Of a stretch of DNA of 29,602 nucleotides, positions 7,030-13,938 are shown piece after piece. Each line of letters starts with the position of its first letter. The stretch's first letter is position 1. The notes beneath the pieces were generated by a model that was not told the origin of the DNA, ran no database searches, and saw only the letters and a program-made list of their open reading frames with translations. The DNA is from JAFGED01 sp964551295. GTDB lineage: Bacteria > Chloroflexota > Anaerolineae > B4-G1. The position numbers were made by a program, and so were the translations under genes. The stretch spans positions 1-29,602 of the forward strand of contig CAZKDJ010000032.1 of assembly GCA_964551295.1 (NCBI GenBank), read 5' to 3'.

Positions 7030-7548
7030 TCAAGCATCTACGAATTCGGCTTCATAAACCTTCATGTAATCAGGCCAACTTGGCGACGCTAACTTCTGCA
7101 CCTCAACCAAGTCACCAAGCCTATCAAGTTCGATCCCTCCTTGATAATCCCATCCGCCTTCAAAGTCTATGCTATACTTTGAAATAACCTTGAGATTTTC
7201 CTCAACTCTTGCAACGTACAGGCAAGAAAAGCAAGTGTCTTTTCCTGCTACTGTGTCACTCACATAGCAGCGAAATATATCCCCATATGCAGAATACTCA
7301 TAGCGCTTAATCTGAAAAAGCTTTCTGCGCTGCCATATTTTCGAGGCATCTTCCTCGTTCTTGAACCAATCATCGGCGGGTTTGTATGGACGTTGGACAA
7401 AAGCGAGTGCCAAACCAGGCACACAGTAACTAGATAGCGCTTCTATTGTAGAGAAGAACTTGTTGACATCACGTTCACTCTGTGCCACAACGAGGCTTTT
7501 ATACTCCTGCTCTATGAATAAGCGAATGAAATCGATCGCCGCTTTCAT
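7030..7548 (-). CDS. Putative immunity protein, NTF2-like fold, cognate to upstream toxin
   Basis: A 172-residue protein without signal peptide or membrane segments. Its layout, two N-terminal helices (KAAIDFIRLFIEQEYKSL and NKFFSTIEALSSYC) followed by alternating strands such as LFQIKRYEYSAYGDIFRCYV and LKVISKYSID, resembles NTF2-fold immunity proteins. It starts 20 bp after the stop of the 1663-residue DUF4157 protein, with GGAGGTGG ahead of the ATG, so both are on one transcript. Its base composition is low (23 of 60 GC at 7261-7320) and matches the 3' end of the toxin gene, unlike both flanks (39 of 60 at 6901-6960). The toxin-immunity reading rests on position, size and composition; the fold assignment is tentative. 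An uncharacterised accessory protein is the alternative. Confidence 0.55.
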   Translation of the reverse strand: MKAAIDFIRLFIEQEYKSLVVAQSERDVNKFFSTIEALSSYCVPGLALAFVQRPYKPADDWFKNEEDASKIWQRRKLFQIKRYEYSAYGDIFRCYVSDTVAGKDTCFSCLYVARVEENLKVISKYSIDFEGGWDYQGGIELDRLGDLVEVQKLASPSWPDYMKVYEAEFVDA

Positions 7549-7568
7549 AAACAGTCCACCTCCAAAGA

Positions 7569-10500
7569 CTACGTCCTTAACCAGAAATCTGGCCCAGTAT
7601 TAATGGGGTCTAACGTTGCCACGGGGTTTCTTTCCGAATCTGTCAGAGTGACAACATAGTTCACATTCATACACCGCTTCGCTTCTGGGTTCGCCTCACG
7701 TAATTTTTGAGCAATATCACTAACATCAACATCCACTATGCCCGCGCTTTTCAACATCGCCTGTATATACCCATTCGCTTCAGCATCATTAAGCTCGGCC
7801 CAATCCACCGAAACTGTCATATTGAAAATCTCTACCTCGCTGCTCAAAATCGCAACGCGGATTTTTCTTTCCGCCGCACTCATAATCTCTTGGTTAAACT
7901 GAGCACTCGTAGCAATCAAGTTCGCCGCACGCTTATACCCCGACCCCGTGAATTGATCTGCAATTAGGTGGCTACGATTCATTCCTGCGTCACTGACCCA
8001 ACCGGTTATATCACTCTGTGTTGTCGAGCCACGCCCAGGATCTATCTTTAAATGAGTGCCTGTGATAGACTTGATCATCTTGTCCTTACCTATCACTGAC
8101 TTGAATTCAGCGCCGGTAGAAGTCTTGTAGGTTACCTCTAGCTCGCCAGTACTTTCGATCTTCACTTTTTGAAGATTCTGAGGCTTGTATCTATTGTGCA
8201 GCCTTTTCTTTTTGGTCTTGGCAGCAGACTTTTCTACTTCGACTTCTATCGCTCCCTCAACATAATATACACTCTCTTGAGCATCATCCAATATCAATTC
8301 TAATGAAACCAACCCATACTGCGCCTTGATACCAGGAAGTGCCGCCTTAACTTCATCAACCGTAATTTCGCCTTCGCTCATAAGGGCTTCCACTGCCCCT
8401 ATAGCCTCATCCAGTATTGATTCCGCCCCGCCTTCTCCCTCCTCCTTCTTCTCCCCCTTTACTTCCACTTCAGGGCTAGCAACATATTTATAATCCCAAG
8501 TATTCCCACCATCAACCACATTGATAGACTTGAACACTGGATGAGCGGTTTTTACCTTAGCTGCAACTTGCTCCGCTTCCTCTTTTGAGATTTTGTCTTG
8601 CTCTATGTATTTCTTTTCTTCTACATCAATGGCAGCTAGCCCTTCCCGAACCTGCATATCGTGCTCGGGGTCACCGGTCTCGGCTACCTCATCTTCCTCC
8701 TGCTCCCCAAACCCCAGCATACCCTTGCCCTTCTCCAGAGCCGCCGAGCCAAAGTCCTTGACCTTGCCCACGATCTTGCGGATAAACCCGGCCACCATCT
8801 GCACCGGCTTGGAGTTGAACACGGCGTCCAGGGCCTTGTCGACCATGCCGCGGACCTTTTCGACGATCTCTTTCACCTTCTTGCTGATGCCGCCCAGGCC
8901 CAGCAGGGAAGCCAGGAAGCCGATGGCTACCGGGATCGCCTTGGCCAGGGCGTTTTCGACCATGTTGGCCACTAGGCTCGTGTCGCCCGCCACCGCCGCC
9001 GCCACCGAATCGATGATGGCGTTGATCAGCGCCGCGATCTGGTCGGCCCGCTCGATAAAGAACGTCACGATGTCGATCAGCGCCTTGACGATCTTGAACA
9101 GCGCCCCTGCCGGATTGAGCATCCCCAGCAGCCAGGTGATGCCGGCCTTGATCACCCGCTCGGTGATAAAGCTGATGATCTGGCCGATGACCATCTCCTT
9201 CAGGCCACTCAACTGCTCCTGGACGAGCACAAACAACTGGGCAAAGTCGCCGCTCATGACCGCCTGGATCATCTGCCACACGCTCATCAGTGCCTCGGCC
9301 CCCTCAGGGCCAATGATCCGGGCCAGGCCGTACTCGACCAAGCCAGCCATCCCTTCTTCCTGGACAATAGTAACGACCTCTACGATCGTGTCGACAACGC
9401 CAAACAGGTCAAAGCCCAATATCTTGGTGATCTTGCCCTTGATCTGATCCCAGCTAATACCCAGGATCTGCAGCACCAACTGGAAGATGCCCTGCAGATC
9501 GAAATTTTCGGGCAGCGTGATCCCCACCTCACCCAGGGAACCGGTCAGCCAGGCGATAAAGCCCTGCTGCAGGTGCTGGAGGATGTTGCCCGAAAAGTTC
9601 ATGAAACCTTCTTTGAGGCCCGTGATAAAGTTGTTGAAAAAGTTGACCGGGTCGGCAAAGATCGCGCCGATCACCTCGGCAACCCGGGCCAGGACACCCA
9701 TCAGTGCGTTCTTGAGCTCGATGATCGTTCGGATCACGCCGCCAACGGCATCGACCACCATGCCGATCAAGCCCTTGTTGGCCGCCTTCATCTCCTCGAT
9801 GCGGGCGTCGATGGCCTGCAGGTTCTCCTGGTACTTGTTGGCCAGCGTGTCTATCAGCTCGTTCTGCTTGGCGTCGATCGTCTGCTCCAGCTCGTCGAAC
9901 CGGCTCTGGATATCCTGGGCCGCCTGCTGCCCCACCGCCTTCAAGTTCTCGGGCAGCCCATCGACGTATTCCTGGATGCGCTGCTTGCCCTCGGCAACCG
10001 CGGCCTTGGCCTCGCTGAGACGCTTGCCGACGATGGCCACCACCTTGTTGATGACGGCGTCCATCTCGGCCAGGTAGAGATTGCGCCCCCCATCGTAAAA
10101 GGCATTGACCTCTTCCGGCATGCCCAATACCTTGTCGGCGAGCCACTGCGCCCAGCCGAATATGCCACCGTACCGCTCCTGCTTGTAGGCCTCCATCCGG
10201 GCGTCGACGTACTCTTCGAACGTCTGCTCGGCGGCTTTGGCCCCCTCGTCAAAGACCGTGTCAACCTCGCTATCCAGGCCGGCGAGAGTGGACTCGACCT
10301 GGGTCTGCGTCTCGTCGTAGATGGACTGGATGTCGGCGGCGACTTTTTCCCGTGCCACCTCGTCCTCGCTCTTGGTCGTCTGCTGCTGCTGCTGGACCTG
10401 GGCAAGTGCCGTGGCACGGTTGCCGTGTATACCTTCCAGCGCCGCCTGGGCGGTCGCCGCGGCCTCCGCCTCGGAAGACGCGATCTGGCCCTGCTCGTCC

Positions 10501-12560
10501 TGGCGATACCCCTGTGGAGCCTCCGCCGCAGATGCTTGGGCCTCGTGCTTTGCATCGAGCGCCGACTGAAACTCTGGCTCGTTCGACTTTTCCAGCTGCT
10601 CTTCGGTGACTCCCGCGTCGGCCATTTCCTGGTCGACCGCCTGGCTGCTCTCTTGCAGGGGGGTTTCAACCTCGCTCTGACCTCGGGGCTTGGGTGTGGC
10701 TCCCCGGGCACCGACGTCGCCGGGGGCCGGGCCGGCCTCGGCAGGGTTGAGCGGCGTGGACGTCCTGGGTTCGACGCTGCCGGTATCCGGCTCAGCCGAC
10801 GCCTTTTCCTCCAGCGGCCCCTGGGACACCTCTCGCTCCTGGTCGACCTGGCCCTGCATCTCCCCCTTGACGCTGTCCATCTTGCCGCTTTCCTTGAACT
10901 CGTCGGCCTCTTCAGCGGACTTGGGAGCCAGATCGGCGATGCGCTGCATGAGCTGTTCTTTGAAAGCCACCGCGTCAAAACCGGGCGTCTCGGCCTGCTC
11001 CATCTCGCCGACCTGGTTGGCCTGGGCCTTGCTCTCCACCTCGCTCGCCGGCGACTCGGCAGCGGCCTGGGCCGCATCCGCCGCGCTCTTTGCCGGCTCG
11101 TGAACCTGCTCCTCCTCGGCTACCGCCTGGGTCGCCTGGCTAACGGACTTGTAGGCCGGATCCTCTTCAGGTGAAGAAGGAGCCTTATCGGGGCCACCCT
11201 CGCGGCTCATGGCCGCCTCGACGGCCACCCGTGCCGCGGCGGCTGCGCCGGTCGCGTCAGCGCCATTGCCACCCGCCGTCTCGGCAGCTTGAGCGGCGGC
11301 CGCGCCGGCGGCCGCTGCCGCCTGAGCACCCGCCCCATTACCACCCGCCGTCTCGGCAGTTTGGGTCGCCTGAGCAGCGACCGTCTGGGTGGCTGCCTGC
11401 GCTGCCTCTGCCTGCGCGGCAAAAGCCTGTTTGGCGATCTCGGCTTTCTCGGTGACGGCGGCCTGGCGTGCCTTCTCGGCCGCGTCACTCGCGGGACCTG
11501 CCGCCAACGAAGCGGCCGCCGCCTGGCGCGGTCCCTCCGCAGCCGCCTTCTCGGCCTCGCCCTCTGAGCGCGTCTCGGTCTCTGCTGCCTGGCCCTTGGC
11601 CTTGGCGGCAGTCGCGGCGGCTAAAGCAGCCGCGGCGGCCACCGCTGCCGCGGCCTTTTCCTCCTCGGTGGGGCCTTCCTCTACCTCCTGCTGGGCCGCC
11701 TCGGGCCCACCCTGGCGTTGCACTTGCCGCTGGGCCCCGTTGCCACCACCGGACAACTCGCTCGCCCCGCCCTGTTGGACGACGTGCGTGAGCTCGTGCG
11801 CCAACAGCTTGCGCCCGTGCTCCGAACCCGGCCGGTACTCGCCAGCGTTGAACGCAATATCCGTCCCCACCGTGTAGGCCCGCGCGTTCAGATCCTGAGC
11901 GGTCTGCGCGGCGGCGTCGCCGGTGTGCAAACGCACGCCGCCAAAGTCGGCGCCAAAACGGCTCTCGAAAAACGTGCGCTCCGAATCTGGCAGGGGAGTT
12001 CCCGTACCCCGCATGTCGTTGATGCGCGTCTCTACTCCTGGCGTGACCGGTGCCGCCCCTTCGCCGCTGGCCTGTATCTCTTCGAACGGAGCTGCCGAGG
12101 TATGCGGGGGTGAGCCGCCCTTGTTACTATTCCCATCCCCATCAGGCGGAGGAGGGCTCGGGGCATCCGACATGCGCATCACGGTCTCAGCGACCTCGTC
12201 CGCCTCCTGCTCGTACTCGTCGTCTGGCTCGCCGACCTCGAGGCTGGTCTGGAGACGCGGGACAGGCGTTGTGGTCTTTTCGGCGTGGCCGCCGTTCCCG
12301 CCTTGCAGAGTGGCTATCACGCGCTGGACGTGGCGGTGGCCCTGCACCTGGCTGATCCGTTGAATCATCGCGTTGCGCTGGGCAGAGGGCAACTCTTCCA
12401 GCATGGCGACCTGTGATTCCAACGAACCGCCCTGGAAAGGCAAAAGAGGGGCAATGGCCAGATCAGCAACGCCACCCTGCTCACTAGTAACGGAGGGGGT
12501 GACCTTGTGTTGTGCCTTGTTATCTGCCTTAGACTCGGTTTTGCGCGATTGATCGCTCAT
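7569..12560 (-). CDS. Giant DUF4157 eCIS effector with C-terminal nuclease-like toxin domain
   Basis: A 1663-residue protein. Residues 52-85 contain a QR-rich eCIS-type leader (MIQRISQVQGHRHVQRVIAT). Residues 112-130 carry DDEYEQEADEVAETVMRM, and residues 176-263 are a DUF4157 domain with an intact zincin-like HELTH motif at 255-259. Residues about 300-480 are Ala-rich, and then come charged helices. Residues about 790-1285 are long amphipathic and hydrophobic helices (for example FGVVDTIVEVVTIVQEEGMA) that could span or insert into a membrane. A short linker (HPVFKSINVVDGGNTWDYKY, about residue 1345) precedes the tip, where MNRSHLIADQFTGSG (His1531) with NLIATSAQFNQE looks like a DNA/RNA non-specific endonuclease (beta-beta-alpha metal) core. 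The last about 355 residues are low in GC. No signal peptide, consistent with delivery by the particle. An AGGTG site precedes the ATG. An immunity-like gene follows. Confidence 0.75.
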   Translation of the reverse strand: MSDQSRKTESKADNKAQHKVTPSVTSEQGGVADLAIAPLLPFQGGSLESQVAMLEELPSAQRNAMIQRISQVQGHRHVQRVIATLQGGNGGHAEKTTTPVPRLQTSLEVGEPDDEYEQEADEVAETVMRMSDAPSPPPPDGDGNSNKGGSPPHTSAAPFEEIQASGEGAAPVTPGVETRINDMRGTGTPLPDSERTFFESRFGADFGGVRLHTGDAAAQTAQDLNARAYTVGTDIAFNAGEYRPGSEHGRKLLAHELTHVVQQGGASELSGGGNGAQRQVQRQGGPEAAQQEVEEGPTEEEKAAAAVAAAAALAAATAAKAKGQAAETETRSEGEAEKAAAEGPRQAAAASLAAGPASDAAEKARQAAVTEKAEIAKQAFAAQAEAAQAATQTVAAQATQTAETAGGNGAGAQAAAAAGAAAAQAAETAGGNGADATGAAAAARVAVEAAMSREGGPDKAPSSPEEDPAYKSVSQATQAVAEEEQVHEPAKSAADAAQAAAESPASEVESKAQANQVGEMEQAETPGFDAVAFKEQLMQRIADLAPKSAEEADEFKESGKMDSVKGEMQGQVDQEREVSQGPLEEKASAEPDTGSVEPRTSTPLNPAEAGPAPGDVGARGATPKPRGQSEVETPLQESSQAVDQEMADAGVTEEQLEKSNEPEFQSALDAKHEAQASAAEAPQGYRQDEQGQIASSEAEAAATAQAALEGIHGNRATALAQVQQQQQTTKSEDEVAREKVAADIQSIYDETQTQVESTLAGLDSEVDTVFDEGAKAAEQTFEEYVDARMEAYKQERYGGIFGWAQWLADKVLGMPEEVNAFYDGGRNLYLAEMDAVINKVVAIVGKRLSEAKAAVAEGKQRIQEYVDGLPENLKAVGQQAAQDIQSRFDELEQTIDAKQNELIDTLANKYQENLQAIDARIEEMKAANKGLIGMVVDAVGGVIRTIIELKNALMGVLARVAEVIGAIFADPVNFFNNFITGLKEGFMNFSGNILQHLQQGFIAWLTGSLGEVGITLPENFDLQGIFQLVLQILGISWDQIKGKITKILGFDLFGVVDTIVEVVTIVQEEGMAGLVEYGLARIIGPEGAEALMSVWQMIQAVMSGDFAQLFVLVQEQLSGLKEMVIGQIISFITERVIKAGITWLLGMLNPAGALFKIVKALIDIVTFFIERADQIAALINAIIDSVAAAVAGDTSLVANMVENALAKAIPVAIGFLASLLGLGGISKKVKEIVEKVRGMVDKALDAVFNSKPVQMVAGFIRKIVGKVKDFGSAALEKGKGMLGFGEQEEDEVAETGDPEHDMQVREGLAAIDVEEKKYIEQDKISKEEAEQVAAKVKTAHPVFKSINVVDGGNTWDYKYVASPEVEVKGEKKEEGEGGAESILDEAIGAVEALMSEGEITVDEVKAALPGIKAQYGLVSLELILDDAQESVYYVEGAIEVEVEKSAAKTKKKRLHNRYKPQNLQKVKIESTGELEVTYKTSTGAEFKSVIGKDKMIKSITGTHLKIDPGRGSTTQSDITGWVSDAGMNRSHLIADQFTGSGYKRAANLIATSAQFNQEIMSAAERKIRVAILSSEVEIFNMTVSVDWAELNDAEANGYIQAMLKSAGIVDVDVSDIAQKLREANPEAKRCMNVNYVVTLTDSERNPVATLDPINTGPDFWLRT
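11263..11357 (-). repeat. Short direct repeat inside the Ala-rich region of the giant effector
   Basis: A roughly 24-bp segment encoding AETAGGNGA occurs at about 11263-11286 and again at about 11334-11357 with one or two differences. It is embedded in a very Ala-rich low-complexity tract and probably arose by slippage. Confidence 0.6.
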
Positions 12561-12616
12561 TTTCGCACCTGTATTAAAACACTAACGCCATCCGACAATG
12601 TGAACACGCCGCTCAA

Positions 12617-12654
12617 AAAAAGAGCGCTCCACGCGAGGTAGAAGCGCTCTTTTT
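12617..12654 (-). terminator. Intrinsic terminator, possibly bidirectional, upstream of the effector gene
   Basis: Perfect 12-bp arms AAAAAGAGCGCT (12617-12628) and AGCGCTCTTTTT (12643-12654) flank a 14-base loop. Both strands end in T runs, so it can stop transcription either way. It lies only 57 bp before the effector start codon and downstream of a strong minus-strand promoter, so it would end the leader transcript or act as an attenuator. Confidence 0.8.
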
Positions 12655-12984
12655 CCACACAATGGATTCGATTTGGCCAGCGCAGACCTTGATCAGGTCA
12701 GGATCAAACATGGGCGACAACCGGTCACCCTGCCGCTGCCGCGACTCGACCGTACCTGGGATCGTCCTTATTCGTGTTTCCGCTGTTTGGGTTTGCTTGT
12801 TCAAGAAAGGTCCAGCCGTAATGTCTATCCGAACAAGATCCACCTGCTCGAGAAATGATGCAGGCATGAAAAGGTTATTCGTATACAAAAATGAGGAGGG
12901 CTAGAACCCAGTTAGGGACCGAGAAGGTGTGAAGAGGCTCGCCTTCTTCTTCCGCAACTCCTCCCTGGGTAGGGGAACCCACCC
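12655..12984 (-). ncRNA. Possible structured leader RNA of the eCIS operon (no confident gene)
   Basis: This 330-bp stretch between a strong minus-strand promoter and an intrinsic terminator holds no gene I can defend. It can fold: ACCCAG (12906-12911) can pair with CTGGGT (12964-12969), which can alternatively pair with the neighbouring ACCCA (12977-12981). A compact stem, GAAGAAGGC with GCCTCTTC, lies inside. An open frame of 91 codons (12888 to 12613, TTG start, or 84 codons from an ATG) crosses it and stops just beyond the terminator, but has no ribosome-binding site and no family resemblance. It may be a leader, a small RNA or a riboswitch of unknown type. Confidence 0.35.
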
Positions 12985-12990
12985 CGGCGC

Positions 12991-13019
12991 ATTATACCCT
13001 ATCCCCCAATATCGTGCAA
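12991..13019 (-). promoter_or_regulatory. Sigma-70 type promoter reading toward the effector/tail operon
   Basis: On the minus strand TTGCAC (13019-13014), a 17-bp spacer and a perfect TATAAT (12996-12991). The predicted transcript start is near 12984. It is very similar to the promoter ahead of the AAA+ ATPase gene. Confidence 0.7.
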
Positions 13020-13026
13020 GTCTTGT

Positions 13027-13057
13027 AAAAAAACTCACGCAAACGCCCACCATTTGC
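13027..13057 (-). terminator. Weak terminator after the helical gene
   Basis: On the minus strand GCAAA, a nine-base loop, TTTGC, then GTGAG and seven T. The stem is short (5 bp) and five bases separate it from the T run, so efficiency is doubtful. Confidence 0.3.
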
Positions 13058-13059
13058 CC

Positions 13060-13719
13060 TTACGGGGAAAAGCCCAGCTTCTCCAACCACTGCGGATGAT
13101 CTCTCAAAGCCTCTCGAGCAGTAGCCTGGAACCCGGCCATCCAGGCATCCAACTGCGCGGGCACGACGTCAATCAACACGGTGCTGGCCATCTCGGCCGC
13201 TTTCTGCGAGGCTGCCTCGTACGCTGCCTGAGCTTCATGGACCGCCTGCACCTGCGCGAGTTCATCCTCCAACCGAGCCCTATCGTATCCCAGGTTGGCC
13301 AACACAGCCACGCGATTCTCATCCTGCAGTAGATCATTGTAAAAAGTGGTAGCCTGTTCCAACCAGTGTACCAGGCTCGTCTTGCGCACCTGGTTCAGCT
13401 TGAGCGCGATAAAGGTCTTGGGATTGCTCCTAAAAGCCACCCGGGCTGTGCGACGTGTGTGCACGTAGGCCCGCTCTGCTCTGACCCAAGCGTCCATCAA
13501 CGCTTTTCGCGCCGCGTCGGCTGGCGTCTCCTCCTCCGGTTCTTGCTGGCTAGCCTGAGCCTGGGCCTCCAGGTAGAGGGCCTGCCCCTCCCAGAGCTCT
13601 GCCTCGCCGTAACCGGCGACACTCAGGGCGGTGAGAATGTCCCGATCGGCCAGGGCATTTTCGATGGCGACTCGCGCCTCATCGAGGCGCTCCTTGGCGA
13701 TATACTTCCACTTTGACAC
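13060..13719 (-). CDS. Unrecognised helical protein
   Basis: A 219-residue, almost fully helical protein. It contains RLDEARVAIENALADRDILT, SVAGYGEAELWEGQALYLEA, a middle part rich in Ala, Arg and Tyr (AERAYVHTRRTARVAFRSNP) and a repeat-like second half (VLANLGYDRARLEDELAQVQ). The phrases LSVAGYGEAEL and LANLGYDRARL suggest an internal duplication. I know similar uncharacterised helical proteins from Chloroflexota and cyanobacteria but no function. I chose the GTG at 13719 because GGGAGG lies eight bases upstream; the in-frame extension to 13830 has no such site. It reads away from the divergent STAND gene. No signal peptide or membrane helix. Confidence 0.65.
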   Translation of the reverse strand: MSKWKYIAKERLDEARVAIENALADRDILTALSVAGYGEAELWEGQALYLEAQAQASQQEPEEETPADAARKALMDAWVRAERAYVHTRRTARVAFRSNPKTFIALKLNQVRKTSLVHWLEQATTFYNDLLQDENRVAVLANLGYDRARLEDELAQVQAVHEAQAAYEAASQKAAEMASTVLIDVVPAQLDAWMAGFQATAREALRDHPQWLEKLGFSP

Positions 13720-13844
13720 CGCGGCTACCTCCCACGTATTATTGCACACGTAACGTGCCGTCAACCCTGAAGTAACAGGACTGCACAGCCTCCTCACTAT
13801 TCTACCGCAAAAATCAGCGGAAAAGTCCAAAAAAGTCCAAGATT

Positions 13845-13876
13845 AATCAACCTCCCGACGTGACGGGAGGTTGATT
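13845..13876. repeat. Perfect 13-bp palindrome in the divergent promoter region
   Basis: AATCAACCTCCCG (13845-13857), six-base loop ACGTGA, CGGGAGGTTGATT (13864-13876). The right arm touches the -35 box of the STAND gene promoter. A tandem AAAGTCCA pair precedes it (about 13822-13840). It could be an operator that controls both divergent genes, or a transcript hairpin of the minus-strand gene's upstream region. Confidence 0.75.
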
Positions 13877-13904
13877 TGACAAGATGTCGATTTTGTCCTA
13901 TATA
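13876..13904 (+). promoter_or_regulatory. Strong sigma-70 type promoter of the STAND gene
   Basis: TTGACA (13876-13881), 17-bp spacer, TATATA (13899-13904) followed by TTGCAT. The start codon is at 13939 with GGGGGA before it, leaving a short 5' leader. Confidence 0.75.
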
Positions 13905-13938
13905 TTGCATCACGGTAACAGCAGACGGGGGAACTATC

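Noticed and set aside
9573..11174. A 533-codon plus-strand open frame
   Set aside because: It lies opposite the Ala-rich and helical part of the giant effector. High GC and biased codons keep the antisense frame open, and the translation is Leu/Arg/Gly-rich noise.
12613..12888. A 91-codon minus-strand frame across the leader region
   Set aside because: It starts with TTG, has no ribosome-binding site (the bases upstream are CCCTCCTC), shows no family resemblance and runs through the terminator. I kept it only as a possible leader frame.
12662..12904. Plus-strand small frames opposite the leader
   Set aside because: No start signals or recognisable protein; the frames overlap on the same bases.
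12890..12985. Leader considered as a T-box or a known riboswitch
   Set aside because: I could not find the T-box GGTGG motif with its antiterminator, nor the core of a riboswitch class I know.
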